54,496 nucleotides of DNA from an uncultured Sphingopyxis sp. (GTDB taxonomy: Bacteria; Pseudomonadota; Alphaproteobacteria; Sphingomonadales; Sphingomonadaceae). Below the pieces are notes generated by a model that worked only from the letters and a program-made list of their open reading frames with translations, made no database searches and was not told the DNA's origin. The position numbers were made by a program, and so were the translations under genes. Positions 41,512-50,262 of the stretch are shown here, piece by piece. Positions within the stretch are counted from its first letter, which is position 1; every line of letters begins with the position of its first letter. The stretch lies in contig CALMYE010000027.1 of NCBI GenBank assembly GCA_937873425.1, positions 1 through 54,496 on the forward strand, written 5' to 3'.

Positions 41512-44500
41512 ATGATCTATAACAACAGGGCCGCGGCGTCTTCGCGTCGCAATCTCGGTTTGGCCAGCCTCTCCGCGATGGCGGTGATGATGGCGGCGCC
41601 CGCTGCCGCGCAGGACAGCGCGCCCCAAGGCGGCACCGATGCGGAAAGCGCCGACGAGGCCACCATCGTCGTCACCGGCTCGCGCCTGCGCAACACCACG
41701 CCGTTCAACAGCCCCGATCCCATTTCGGTGATCGATCCCGTCATCGCGTCGAAGGAAGGCAAGTTCGACCTCGCCTCGACGCTGCAGAGCTCGCCGATCG
41801 CGGCGGGCTCGACCCAGATCACGGCGGCGATCTCGTCGAACTTCGTCACCAACGGCGGCCCCGGCGCGCAGACGATCGACCTTCGCGGCCTCGGCGCCAA
41901 CCGCACGCTCGTCCTGCTGAACGGCCGTCGCGCCGGCCCGGCGGGCACCCGCGGCGGCGTGTCGTCCTTCGACCTCAACGTGCTGCCGCAATCGCTCGCA
42001 CAGAATATCCAGATCCTGAAGACCGGCGCCTCGTCGGTCTATGGGTCGGACGCCGTCGCGGGCGTGGTCAACATCATCACCAGGACCGACACCAACGGCC
42101 TCGAACTCAGCGGCACCGTGTCGGCGCCCTTCGGAGGCGGCGGCGAGGAATATCGCGTCAACGCCATCTGGGGCAAGACCTTCAGCCGCGGCCATATCCT
42201 GGTCGCCGCCGACTATACCAAGGTCAAGGAACTGGCGCGCGGCGACCGCGGCTATCTCGCCTGTCCGGAAGCCTATACTTTCCGTCCCGACGGCAGCCGC
42301 GCCGACCTGATCGACCCGCGCACCGGCCAGTTCAAGTGCGAGGATCTGCGCTGGGGCCATGTGTGGACCTATAATCTGATCGACAACCTCCAGCTCGACG
42401 GACCGGGCGGGCCGAACACCGGCCTCAACACCTCGCCGACCGGAGCGACCGTGCTGATGCAATATCAGTATCCGGGGGAAACGCTGGGCGTTCCGACATA
42501 CGGCACGCCGGCCTATCCGGGTGACTTCGGCATGCCGGCCGGCTGGTTCCCGACCGGCTATAATACGGCGGCACTGGCGATCCAGAACGCCTATCACCCC
42601 TTTGTCGAACAGCAGACGATCATTCCCGAAACCGAATTGTTCACTGCCTTCGCCGATGCGTCGTTCGAAGTGTCGGATTCGGTCGAACTGTTCGGCGAAT
42701 TCCTGTTCAACCGCCGCAAGACCTATCAGAACGGCTGGCGCCAGTTCTGGAACTTCGGTTACACCGGCGATCTCTACGGCACCGGCTACAATACCAATAT
42801 CTGGGCGCCGGGCTGGACGGGCATCAACCTCGTCAGCCCGACCGCGATCACAGATCAGGCCGACAGCAGCCAGAAGGTCGATTATTATCGCGGCGTCGCC
42901 GGTCTGCGCGGCGATTTCGGCAGTTCGAGCAAATGGCGCTGGGAAGCCCATGGCCAGTACAGCAAGAGCATCGGTCGCTATCGCCAGCAGCAGGCGCTGC
43001 AGGACGCCTATGACTCGGGCATCGAGCAGGGCCTGTATTTCGGCGGGTCGTGCGTCGGCACGGTCCTGCCCGTCTCGGGCAAGCAGTGCATCGACATGCG
43101 CTGGATGGACCCCTTCTTCCTGCGCGGCGAACTGACTGACGCGGAGAAGGACTTCTACTTCTCGTGGGAAGAGGGCAAGACCGTCTATACCCAGACGTCG
43201 GGCGAGGCCACCGTCAACGGCGATCTCTTCGCCCTGCCGGCCGGCGCGGTCCAAGTGGCGCTCGGCGCGACCATCCGCCAGGACAAGATCAACGACGTTC
43301 CGGGCGAAATCACCCGCGCGGGCAATGCCTGGGGCGCCTCGACCTCGGGGATCACCGCAGGCAAGAGCGTCACCAAGGAGGTGTTCGGCGAAATCAACAT
43401 TCCGCTGCTCGCCGACAAGCCCTTCTTCCAGAATCTGACGCTGTCGGGCGCCGCACGTCTCACCAGCGTGAAATCGACGCGCGCGTCCGACGGTCTGTCG
43501 GACAGCGACAACGGGAACTGGACCTACAAGCTGGGCGCCAACTGGGCGCTGAACGACACCATCCGGTTCCGCGCCAGCTATGGCACCTCGTTCCGCGCCC
43601 CGGCGCTGTTCGAGCTGTTCCTCGCGGACGAGACCAGCTTCCCCGCGCAGCGCAACATCGACCCCTGTATCCAGTGGGCGGACAATCTGGCGCAGGGCAA
43701 CATCAGCCAGCGTATCGCGGACAACTGCGCCGCCGACGGTATTCCCGGCAACCACTCGGGTGCCGGTGTCAGCGCGACGGCAACTTCGCGCGGCGGTGTC
43801 GGCAACCTCCAGTCGGAAACATCGAAGGCACTGGTCGTTGGCGGCGTATTGTCGCCGAAGTTCGCTTTCCTGCCGAACACGACGATCAATATCGCGGTCG
43901 ATTATTTCGACATCAAGGTGAAGGGCGAGATCACCCAGCTCGGTTCCCGCACGATCCTGTTCGGCTGCTATGATTCGGACAATTTTCCGAACGATCCGCT
44001 GTGCAACCTGTTCACTCGCGGCCAGACCGCGGCACCGAACAATATCAACGAGGTGCGCGACCAGTTCGTGAACATCGCGCGCCAGCGGAACAGCGGCGTC
44101 GATGTCAACGTCAATATCCGTCACGACCTCGGCAAGCTCGGCCGCCTGTCGTTCACGGCCGACATGACCTGGCAGACGAAGGACATCTTCCAGCTGCTGC
44201 CGACGTCGCCCGTCACTACGGACAATGGCCAGGTCGGGTCGCCGCGATGGATCGGCGATTTCCGCATGAGCTGGTCGACCAACAGCGGCACGACGCTCTT
44301 TTATGGCATGAACGTCATCGGCAGTTCGTCGAACATGAACCTGTTCCTCGCCCGCAACGGCGGCCAGCCCTGCATCAACAGCGCGGTGCGCGGAACCTAT
44401 TGTCCGAAGCTCGACACGCCGGCGATCTTCTATCACAATGCGTCGGTGACGCAGGAAATCGCCGACGGCCGCTTCGAGATCACGCTGGGCGTCAGCAACA

Positions 44501-44634
44501 TCTTCGACACACGCCCGCCGCGCGTATCGACGCTGAACGGCAGCACGACCTCGATGCTCGGCCCGGTGGTCGCGGCGTCGCAATATGGCTTCAGCGGACG
44601 CCGCGGATTCATCAGCGTCAAATCCAAATTCTGA
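41512..44634 (+). CDS. TonB-dependent outer-membrane receptor
   Basis: A 1040-residue receptor with signal peptide ending AAPAAAQ near residue 34. The TonB-box-like EATIVVTGSRLR (about 49-60) is followed by a plug domain (DLRGLGANRTLVLLNGRRAG, SSVYGSDAVAGVVNIITR) and a 22-strand barrel ending FSGRRGFISVKSKF with C-terminal Phe. It has several cysteines in extracellular-type loops (YLACPEAYTF, GSCVGTVLPVSGKQCIDM). The size and LNGRR plug are typical of sphingomonad receptors for plant-derived compounds or peptides rather than classic siderophore receptors. Ligand is unknown. Two sulfotransferase-like genes follow, separated by a strong terminator. Confidence 0.95.
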   Translation: MIYNNRAAASSRRNLGLASLSAMAVMMAAPAAAQDSAPQGGTDAESADEATIVVTGSRLRNTTPFNSPDPISVIDPVIASKEGKFDLASTLQSSPIAAGSTQITAAISSNFVTNGGPGAQTIDLRGLGANRTLVLLNGRRAGPAGTRGGVSSFDLNVLPQSLAQNIQILKTGASSVYGSDAVAGVVNIITRTDTNGLELSGTVSAPFGGGGEEYRVNAIWGKTFSRGHILVAADYTKVKELARGDRGYLACPEAYTFRPDGSRADLIDPRTGQFKCEDLRWGHVWTYNLIDNLQLDGPGGPNTGLNTSPTGATVLMQYQYPGETLGVPTYGTPAYPGDFGMPAGWFPTGYNTAALAIQNAYHPFVEQQTIIPETELFTAFADASFEVSDSVELFGEFLFNRRKTYQNGWRQFWNFGYTGDLYGTGYNTNIWAPGWTGINLVSPTAITDQADSSQKVDYYRGVAGLRGDFGSSSKWRWEAHGQYSKSIGRYRQQQALQDAYDSGIEQGLYFGGSCVGTVLPVSGKQCIDMRWMDPFFLRGELTDAEKDFYFSWEEGKTVYTQTSGEATVNGDLFALPAGAVQVALGATIRQDKINDVPGEITRAGNAWGASTSGITAGKSVTKEVFGEINIPLLADKPFFQNLTLSGAARLTSVKSTRASDGLSDSDNGNWTYKLGANWALNDTIRFRASYGTSFRAPALFELFLADETSFPAQRNIDPCIQWADNLAQGNISQRIADNCAADGIPGNHSGAGVSATATSRGGVGNLQSETSKALVVGGVLSPKFAFLPNTTINIAVDYFDIKVKGEITQLGSRTILFGCYDSDNFPNDPLCNLFTRGQTAAPNNINEVRDQFVNIARQRNSGVDVNVNIRHDLGKLGRLSFTADMTWQTKDIFQLLPTSPVTTDNGQVGSPRWIGDFRMSWSTNSGTTLFYGMNVIGSSSNMNLFLARNGGQPCINSAVRGTYCPKLDTPAIFYHNASVTQEIADGRFEITLGVSNIFDTRPPRVSTLNGSTTSMLGPVVAASQYGFSGRRGFISVKSKF

Positions 44635-44653
44635 TGAATTGACACATTGGGGG

Positions 44654-44691
44654 ACCGGGCGGCATGGCGACATGCCGCCCGGTTTCTTTTT
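44654..44691 (+). terminator. Rho-independent terminator after the TonB receptor
   Basis: A perfect 13-bp stem (ACCGGGCGGCATG with CATGCCGCCCGGT) with a GCGA loop, followed by TTCTTTTT. It starts 20 bases after the receptor stop and ends 26 bases before the next start, so it should sharply lower expression of the downstream sulfotransferase gene unless that has its own promoter. Confidence 0.9.
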
Positions 44692-44716
44692 GGGGCTTGC
44701 AGGAGTGTCTTCGCCC

Positions 44717-45502
44717 ATGCCGCAGATCATGGTGAAAGCCGACACGCTGGACGCGGAGAACCGCCGCTTCGTGCAGGCACCGCTGCGCCAGGGCGTGTTC
44801 CTCAACAGCGTGCCCAAGAGCGGCAGCCACCTGCTGCGCAACATCGTCCGCATGTTCGTGCCGGTCGACCAGCAATATCAGGCCGACTTCATCCAGTGGC
44901 CGAACCTGCAGCAGCATCGCCACGCCTTCGATCCGGCGCGGCCGATGCTCAGCTGGGGCCATCTCTTCTTCGCCGACGCCTCGGCGATCGAGACCGCGCC
45001 GACGCGCCGCATCCTCCTCTATCGCGACCCCTATGACTGGGTGATCGCGCGCGCGCGCTTTTTCGCGTCGGAGCAATTTTCGGGCAATATGGACTTTCTG
45101 AAGACCGGCGCGCTCGACATCGACGAATTGCTGACGATGATGATCTTCGGCCTGCCCGGCAAGGCGCCGTCGCTCAATGACATTTATGAACTCAACGCCG
45201 CCGCCTGGCTCGGCGCGCGAACCCATATCGTCCGCTACGAGGATCTGGTGGGGCATCTCGCCGATCTCGACAGCGATGCCGCGGACCGCTTCTTCGCCGA
45301 CCTGCTCGGCGCCTGCGGCATCGACCGCCCCGACGACTGGCGCGCGCGCGTCCGCATCGGTTCCGACCGCAAGCAGAGCGCGACCGCGCGCGAGAATCTG
45401 ACCGGCATGCCGCTCGATTTTCCCGCCGTGCTCGGCGAACGCCACCGCGCGCTCGTCGATTATCAGGCGCCGGGCCTCCGTGCCCTCCTCGGCTATCGCT
45501 AG
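44717..45502 (+). CDS. Sulfotransferase-fold protein
   Basis: A 261-residue protein with the PAPS-dependent sulfotransferase layout. The 5'-phosphosulfate loop is represented by NSVPKSGSHLLRNI near residues 34-47 and the 3'-phosphate motif by LYRDPYDWVIARARFF. A helical C-terminal lobe, FPAVLGERHRALVDYQ, follows. ATG 44717 has AGGAG about 11 bases upstream; the frame is open into the terminator upstream, so an earlier start is improbable. A second sulfotransferase starts 11 bases downstream. It has no signal peptide, so it acts in the cytoplasm or at the inner membrane. Substrate is unknown. Confidence 0.8.
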   Translation: MPQIMVKADTLDAENRRFVQAPLRQGVFLNSVPKSGSHLLRNIVRMFVPVDQQYQADFIQWPNLQQHRHAFDPARPMLSWGHLFFADASAIETAPTRRILLYRDPYDWVIARARFFASEQFSGNMDFLKTGALDIDELLTMMIFGLPGKAPSLNDIYELNAAAWLGARTHIVRYEDLVGHLADLDSDAADRFFADLLGACGIDRPDDWRARVRIGSDRKQSATARENLTGMPLDFPAVLGERHRALVDYQAPGLRALLGYR

Positions 45503-45513
45503 GGGCGGGTGCG

Positions 45514-47097
45514 ATGACGCCACAGGGAACCGTAACCCTCCATCCGCTGCTGGGCGAGGCGGCGGATCTCGCTACGGCGGGGCATCTCGAGGAGGCGGCG
45601 CAGCGCGTGATGGCGCATCTGCGGCGCTATCCCGACGATCCCCCCGGCCTCGCGATGCTGGGGGAGATCGCCATGCTGCTCGGCGCGCTCGTCCAGGCCG
45701 AGCATTTCCTGCGCCGCGCGCTCGCTGCCGACCCGCGCAACATGGAGGCGCGCCGCCAGCTCGCGTCGGTGCTCAACCAGCAGGAGCGGCTCGACGAAGC
45801 CGCCCGCCTGTTCGGGGAACTCGCCGCGGAGGTCGATGATTCGACGGTGTCCGCCATGCACGCCCAGATACTCGACAAGCTCGGCCGCAACGACGAGGCG
45901 CGGGCGATTCAGGCGGCGCTGACGCAAAGCAACGGCGACCGGCCGCATCACTGGATCGCTCTCGGTCACAATCTGCGCGCCGCGGGCGACATCGACGGTG
46001 CGGTGCGCGCCTATCGCAGCGCGATAGAGGCCGACGAGGAATGCGGCGAAGCCTGGTGGGGCCTCGCCGGTATCAAGAGCAAGCTGCTCACCGACGCCGA
46101 CATCGAGCATATGCACCGCATGATCGGCATCGCCATCGACGTGCGCAACAGCGCGCCGCTCCACTTCGCGCTCGCCCGCGCGCTGCACGACCGCGGCCGC
46201 CACAAGGAAGCGTTCGACCATTATGCCGAAGGCAACCGCCAGCGCGCCGAGGACATCGGCTATGACGCCCGCGAACTGACCGCCGAAATCGCCGAGACCG
46301 AGCGGATCGCCGGCCCCGCCTTCATCGCCTCGCTCGACCAGGCGCCGGTCGGCGACGCCGTCCCCGTCTTCATCGTCAGCCTGCCGCGGTCGGGATCGAC
46401 CCTGCTCGAACAGATGCTGGGCAGCCATCCCGACATCGAGCCGGTCGGCGAGCTCCCCTATGCGCCGGCGATCCTGCGCGGCGCGATGGAGATGGCGACG
46501 CGGCGCGGCAGCACGACGGTGACGCAGCTGATTGCGGGCCTGCCGCCGCAACTTGCCCGGACGATGGGCGAGGACTATCTCCGCCGCGCGGCGCTGCACC
46601 GCAAGACCGGCCGCCGCTTCTTCGTCGACAAGCTGCCGCACAACTGGAGCAACATTCTCTTCCTCCGCCGCATCCTGCCGCAGGCGAAGTTCCTCGACAT
46701 CCGCCGCGCGGCGATGGACTGCTGCTTCTCCAACTTCACCCAGAGCTTCAGCCGCGCGCACGCCGCCTCCTTCCGGCTTGCGGACATCGGGCAATGCTAT
46801 GTCGATTATGTCCGCTTGATGGCGCACCTCGACCGCGCCGCGCCGAACATGGTGCATCATATCGATTATGCGGCGATGGTCGCCGATCCAGAGGCGCAGC
46901 TGCGCCCCGCCTTCGCCTATCTCGGCCTCGAATGGGACCCGGCGGTGCTCGAATTCCACAAGCTCGACCGCGTCGTGCGCACCCCGTCGAGCGAACAGGT
47001 CCGCCGCCCGCTCAACCGCGACGGGATGGAGGTATGGAAACCCTATGCCGAATGGCTGGGGCCGCTGCGCGACGCGCTGGGGCCGCTCGCCGAATGA
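45514..47097 (+). CDS. TPR and sulfotransferase fusion protein
   Basis: A 527-residue protein. Residues 1-~250 are TPR-like repeats (MLGEIAMLLGALVQAEHFLRRAL and ALGHNLRAAGDIDGAVRAYR). A sulfotransferase domain follows with the PAPS loop FIVSLPRSGSTLLEQMLGSHPDIEP at about 284-308, KLPHNWSNI, and LDIRRAAMDCCFSNF as the 3'-phosphate-binding stretch. TPR-sulfotransferase fusions related to tyrosyl-protein sulfotransferases are common in sphingomonads, often next to TonB receptors, as here. A role in modifying a peptide or receptor is inference. It lies 11 bases after the other sulfotransferase gene, so the two are cotranscribed. Confidence 0.88.
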   Translation: MTPQGTVTLHPLLGEAADLATAGHLEEAAQRVMAHLRRYPDDPPGLAMLGEIAMLLGALVQAEHFLRRALAADPRNMEARRQLASVLNQQERLDEAARLFGELAAEVDDSTVSAMHAQILDKLGRNDEARAIQAALTQSNGDRPHHWIALGHNLRAAGDIDGAVRAYRSAIEADEECGEAWWGLAGIKSKLLTDADIEHMHRMIGIAIDVRNSAPLHFALARALHDRGRHKEAFDHYAEGNRQRAEDIGYDARELTAEIAETERIAGPAFIASLDQAPVGDAVPVFIVSLPRSGSTLLEQMLGSHPDIEPVGELPYAPAILRGAMEMATRRGSTTVTQLIAGLPPQLARTMGEDYLRRAALHRKTGRRFFVDKLPHNWSNILFLRRILPQAKFLDIRRAAMDCCFSNFTQSFSRAHAASFRLADIGQCYVDYVRLMAHLDRAAPNMVHHIDYAAMVADPEAQLRPAFAYLGLEWDPAVLEFHKLDRVVRTPSSEQVRRPLNRDGMEVWKPYAEWLGPLRDALGPLAE

Positions 47098-47123
47098 AAG
47101 AGGGCGCCGGAAACCCGGCGCCC
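47092..47123 (-). terminator. Terminator of ahcY
   Basis: A 9-bp stem (GGGCGCCGG with CCGGCGCCC, loop AAAC, 47102-47123). Read leftward it is followed by CTCTTTCATT. It lies between the converging ends of the TPR-sulfotransferase gene and ahcY and overlaps the former's stop region. Confidence 0.6.
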
Positions 47124-47148
47124 CCGTCCTGCGCATCGCGCGATGCGA

Positions 47149-48555
47149 TCAATAGCGATAATGATCGGGTTTGAACGGTCCGGCGACCGGCACGCCGATA
47201 TAGTCGGCCTGCTTCTGCGTCAGCGTCGACAGCTTCACGCCCAGTTTCTCGAGGTGCAGCGCCGCGACCTTTTCGTCGAGATGCTTGGGCAGGACATAGA
47301 CCTGGTTCTGATATTCATCGCCCTTGGTGAACAGCTCGATCTGCGCCAGCACCTGGTTGGTGAAGCTCGACGACATGACGAACGACGGGTGGCCGGTCGC
47401 GCAGCCGAGGTTCACGAGACGGCCCTTCGCCAGCACGATGATCTGCTTGCCGTCGGGGAATTCGACCAGGTCGGTGCCGGGCTTGACCTCGGTCCACTTG
47501 TAGTTGGCGAGCGCCGCGATCTGGATCTCGCTGTCGAAGTGGCCGATGTTGCACACGATCGCCATCGGCTTCATCGCCGCCATATGCTCGGCGGTGATGA
47601 CGTCGGCGTTGCCGGTCGCGGTGCAGAAGATGTCGGCGCGCGCGACGGCCTCGTCCATGGTGACGACCTCATAGCCTTCCATCGCCGCCTGCAGCGCGCA
47701 GATCGGGTCGATTTCGGTCACCAGCACGCGCGCGCCGCCGTTGCGCAGGCTCGCGGCCGAGCCCTTGCCGACATCGCCGAAGCCCGCGACGCAGGCGACC
47801 TTGCCCGCCAGCATCACGTCGGTGGCGCGGCGGATCGCATCGACCAGCGATTCTTTGCAGCCATAGAGATTGTCGAATTTCGACTTGGTGACGCTGTCGT
47901 TGACGTTGATCGCGGGGAAGGGCAGCTCGCCCTTCTTGGCAATCTCGTAGAGGCGGTGGACGCCCGTCGTCGTTTCCTCCGACACGCCCTTCAGGGCCTT
48001 GACCGTCCGGGTCAGATAGCCGGGGTTCGCCGCGACGAACGCCTTGAGCGCGCGCTGGAACTCGACCTCCTCTTCATTCTCGGGCGCGGGCAGTTCGGCG
48101 CCGGCCTCGATCTTCGCGCCCCACAGCGCGAACATGGTGGCGTCGCCGCCGTCGTCGAGGATGATGTTCGCGGTCTCGTCGCCCCAGTCGAAGATGCGGC
48201 CGACATAGTCCCAGTAATCGGCCAGGCTCTCGCCCTTCACCGCGAAGACCGGCGTGCCGCCTGCGGCGATCGCGGCGGCGGCATGGTCCTGCGTCGAGAA
48301 GATGTTGCACGTCGCCCAGCGCACCTCGGCGCCGAGCGCGGTCAGCGTCTCGATCAGCACCGCGGTCTGGATCGTCATGTGCAGCGAACCGGTGATGCGC
48401 GCGCCCTTCAGCGGCTGCGCGGCGCCGAACTCGCTGCGCAGCGCCATCAGGCCGGGCATTTCGGTTTCGGCGATCGCGATTTCCTTGCGGCCGAAATCGG
48501 CGAGGCCGATGTCGGCGATCACATAGTCACTTGTGTCGGCGGCGAGAGTGGCCAC
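47149..48555 (-). CDS. ahcY: Adenosylhomocysteinase
   Basis: A 468-residue NAD-dependent enzyme that splits S-adenosylhomocysteine into adenosine and homocysteine, keeping methylation running. Conserved stretches are [33 protein letters not shown], the NAD fold [25 protein letters not shown], and the C-terminal KPDHYRY that closes the active site. The bacterial ~40-residue insertion ([15 protein letters not shown]) is present. Possible operator ATATAAA-N6-TTTATAT lies 93-112 bases upstream. The gene is convergent with the sulfotransferases. Confidence 0.98.
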   Translation of the reverse strand: MATLAADTSDYVIADIGLADFGRKEIAIAETEMPGLMALRSEFGAAQPLKGARITGSLHMTIQTAVLIETLTALGAEVRWATCNIFSTQDHAAAAIAAGGTPVFAVKGESLADYWDYVGRIFDWGDETANIILDDGGDATMFALWGAKIEAGAELPAPENEEEVEFQRALKAFVAANPGYLTRTVKALKGVSEETTTGVHRLYEIAKKGELPFPAINVNDSVTKSKFDNLYGCKESLVDAIRRATDVMLAGKVACVAGFGDVGKGSAASLRNGGARVLVTEIDPICALQAAMEGYEVVTMDEAVARADIFCTATGNADVITAEHMAAMKPMAIVCNIGHFDSEIQIAALANYKWTEVKPGTDLVEFPDGKQIIVLAKGRLVNLGCATGHPSFVMSSSFTNQVLAQIELFTKGDEYQNQVYVLPKHLDEKVAALHLEKLGVKLSTLTQKQADYIGVPVAGPFKPDHYRY

Positions 48556-48647
48556 GATGCTTGTCTCCTGTCAGGCGAGGCGCGGACGCATGCGCGCGCC
48601 CGCGAAATTATGTTGCGCGGCCTAGCCGAAAGCGCGCCTGCGATCAA

Positions 48648-48667
48648 ATATAAACTTTTCTTTATAT
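48648..48667 (-). promoter_or_regulatory. Candidate operator upstream of ahcY
   Basis: ATATAAA (48648-48654) and TTTATAT (48661-48667) form an inverted repeat with a six-base spacer, AT-rich in a GC-rich setting. In several proteobacteria ahcY is repressed by the ArsR-type SahR through AT-rich palindromes of this general form; assignment to SahR is tentative and no sahR gene is in view. I saw no SAH riboswitch in the leader. Confidence 0.4.
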
Positions 48668-48759
48668 CGCAAGGGCAGCGCGGTGCGGCGACAGGACAGG
48701 CCCCACGAGCGCGATTCGCCGGCTCCGATCCGGAAGGGCGGGGCAAAAAATTTCTATCG

Positions 48760-48887
48760 CCGCCGATTGTGACAATCGGCGGACGCGAATTGTGACAGCG
48801 AGTCGCCGGCGCCAAGATTCTGAAAATCCTGACTTATAATGCGACTTGCGATAAGCATAGTCGGTGATTGTGACAACTATGTTACAA
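48760..48887. promoter_or_regulatory. Intergenic control region with three ATTGTGACA repeats
   Basis: The 401-base gap between divergent ahcY and the small TPR gene contains ATTGTGACA three times in the same direction (48766-48774, 48789-48797, 48867-48875). The first is the centre of a 10-bp-arm palindrome (CCGCCGATTG-TGA-CAATCGGCGG, 48760-48782). The third begins TTGTGAC-N6-GTTACAA (48868-48887). A TATAAT occurs at 48835-48840 without a matching -35. TTGACT (48901-48906) with GAAAAT 17 bases on is a possible promoter for the small gene. Confidence 0.5.
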
Positions 48888-48956
48888 ACCCCCGAAAACA
48901 TTGACTTTTTCTGCAGCGCGCAAGAAAATCGGCCAAAGTTTTCGGGGAGATACGAT

Positions 48957-49355
48957 ATGAAGAAAATCCTGCTGCCGCTCGTCGCTCTCGCCTTCGCGAC
49001 CCCTGCCGCCGCGCAGTCGATCATCGTCGTCACCGGTCCCGAGCGCGATGCGCAGCAGTTGCCGGTCGCCTATGCCGAGCTCAGGGCGGGCGACAATGAA
49101 GGCGCGCTCGAACGGCTCGCAGGCGAAACGACGGTCGACGAACGCGACCCGTCGCGGCTGATCAACATGGGCACCGCCTATGCCCGCCTCGGCCGCACCG
49201 CCGACGCCGCGACCGCCTACGAAGCCGCGCTCGCCAGCCCGATCCGTTACGATCTCGAGCTTGCCGACGGCCGCTATGTCGATTCGCGCTGGGCCGCGCG
49301 CACCGCGCTCGCCAATCTGAAACAGGACCGCCCGCTGCTCGCGCTGGCGCGATAG
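48957..49355 (+). CDS. Small periplasmic TPR-like protein
   Basis: A 132-residue protein with signal peptide MKKILLPLVALAFATPAAAQ. The mature part has TPR-like helices: LPVAYAELRAGDNEGALERLAG and DPSRLINMGTAYARLGRTADAATAYEAAL. A conserved-looking end, RYDLELADGRYVDSRWAARTALANL, follows. Proteins of this form are common in sphingomonads and uncharacterised. ATG 48957 is supported by GGGGAGATAC upstream. That Shine-Dalgarno region (GTTTTCGGGG, 48938-48947) is complementary to CCCCGAAAAC at 48890-48899. The upstream control region with repeated ATTGTGACA suggests specific regulation. Confidence 0.75.
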   Translation: MKKILLPLVALAFATPAAAQSIIVVTGPERDAQQLPVAYAELRAGDNEGALERLAGETTVDERDPSRLINMGTAYARLGRTADAATAYEAALASPIRYDLELADGRYVDSRWAARTALANLKQDRPLLALAR

Positions 49356-49371
49356 GCTCCGGCAAGCGTTT

Positions 49372-49935
49372 CTACGCCTCGCCGCCCTCGGTGGTCAGCA
49401 GGCGCGCGTCGATCCCGGCTTCGGCGAAGGCCGCCTGCCAGCGCCGGTCGGGCGGGGTGTCGAACAGCAGTGCGTCGCTGCCCGGCGTGACGTGCCAGCC
49501 GTGGCGCACCATCTCCTCTTCCAGCTGCCCCGCACTCCAGCCGGCATAGCCCAGCGCCACGAGCCAGCGGGCGGGGCCGCGCCCCTCGCCGATCGCGCGT
49601 AGGATATCGTGCGAACTCGACACCATCCAGCGGTCCGCCACCTGCACCGTCCCCTCGCCGCCCCAGTCGGCGCTGTGCAGCACGAAGCCGCGCGTCTGCT
49701 CGACCGGACCGCCGAGGAACACCGGCGCCTCCAGCGGGTCGTCGTGCGCGATGTCGAGCTGGTCGAGCACCGCGCCGACCGTCATTCCGCCGATCGGATC
49801 GGCGATCCCGATCCCCATCGCGCCGTCTTCATCATGGCTGACCATCGCGATCACCGAATGCTCGAAACGGGGATCGCCGATGCCGGGGAGCGCGAGCAGC
49901 AATTGGCCGGTGAACCAGGGGGGCGCGGTGTCCAT
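49372..49935 (-). CDS. YqgE/AlgH family protein
   Basis: A 187-residue member of the UPF0301/AlgH family: TGQLLLALPGIGDPRFEHSVIAMVSHDEDGAMGI at the N-terminus, VFLGGPVEQTRGFVLHS in the middle, and LGYAGWSAGQLEEEM toward the end. Family function is uncertain; it has been linked to alginate control in Pseudomonas and lies near ruvX in many genomes. ATG 49935 matches the family start. It is convergent with the small TPR gene and has a family 2 repeat upstream. Confidence 0.92.
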   Translation of the reverse strand: MDTAPPWFTGQLLLALPGIGDPRFEHSVIAMVSHDEDGAMGIGIADPIGGMTVGAVLDQLDIAHDDPLEAPVFLGGPVEQTRGFVLHSADWGGEGTVQVADRWMVSSSHDILRAIGEGRGPARWLVALGYAGWSAGQLEEEMVRHGWHVTPGSDALLFDTPPDRRWQAAFAEAGIDARLLTTEGGEA

Positions 49936-49996
49936 CGCGGCAACATGGCGCGTGGAATGGGCGGGGTCCAGCACCTTTGGTTCGGGGAAGCGGACG

Positions 49997-50138
49997 ATCC
50001 TCCCCCTTGGGGGAGGGGAACCATGCGAAGCATGGTGGAGGGGCACGCGAGCTGTTTCCTGCCCTCGATAGAAAGCGCGACGCCGCCTGTGCCCCTCCAC
50101 CACCCTGCGGGTGGTCCCCCTCCCCGTGCCGGGGAGGA
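49997..50138. repeat. Recurrent hairpin-doublet repeat, family 2, copy 3
   Basis: 142 bases starting ATCCTCCCCCTTGGGGGAGG and ending CCTCCCC-GTGCC-GGGGAGG, with ACCATGCGAAGCATGGT and CCACCCTGCGGGTGG hairpins inside. It lies between divergent yqgE and the peroxiredoxin gene and so probably sits in or beside their promoters, unlike most copies. The rest of 49936-50262 shows nothing recognisable. Confidence 0.88.
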
Positions 50139-50262
50139 CTTTTGGCAACACCCGGTAGTAAACAGACAGCCGCCCGCTATCCCCTCTCCATCCACTTGAC
50201 TCCCGCCCGCCCGCACCCGATGTCACGCCGCGAACCAAATCCCCAAACGAAAGGATGCCGAA

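Noticed and set aside
40948-44853. A 1301-codon open frame antisense to the TonB receptor, and similar long antisense frames over clpA, the DUF3857 gene and addA
   Set aside because: They mirror the codon bias of GC-rich genes, are rich in Arg/Asp/Ala low-complexity sequence and show no domain, while the opposite strand encodes recognised families.
48556-48660. SAH riboswitch in the ahcY leader
   Set aside because: I could not find the conserved core or pseudoknot pattern; the leader shows only an AT-rich palindrome and a normal ribosome-binding region.
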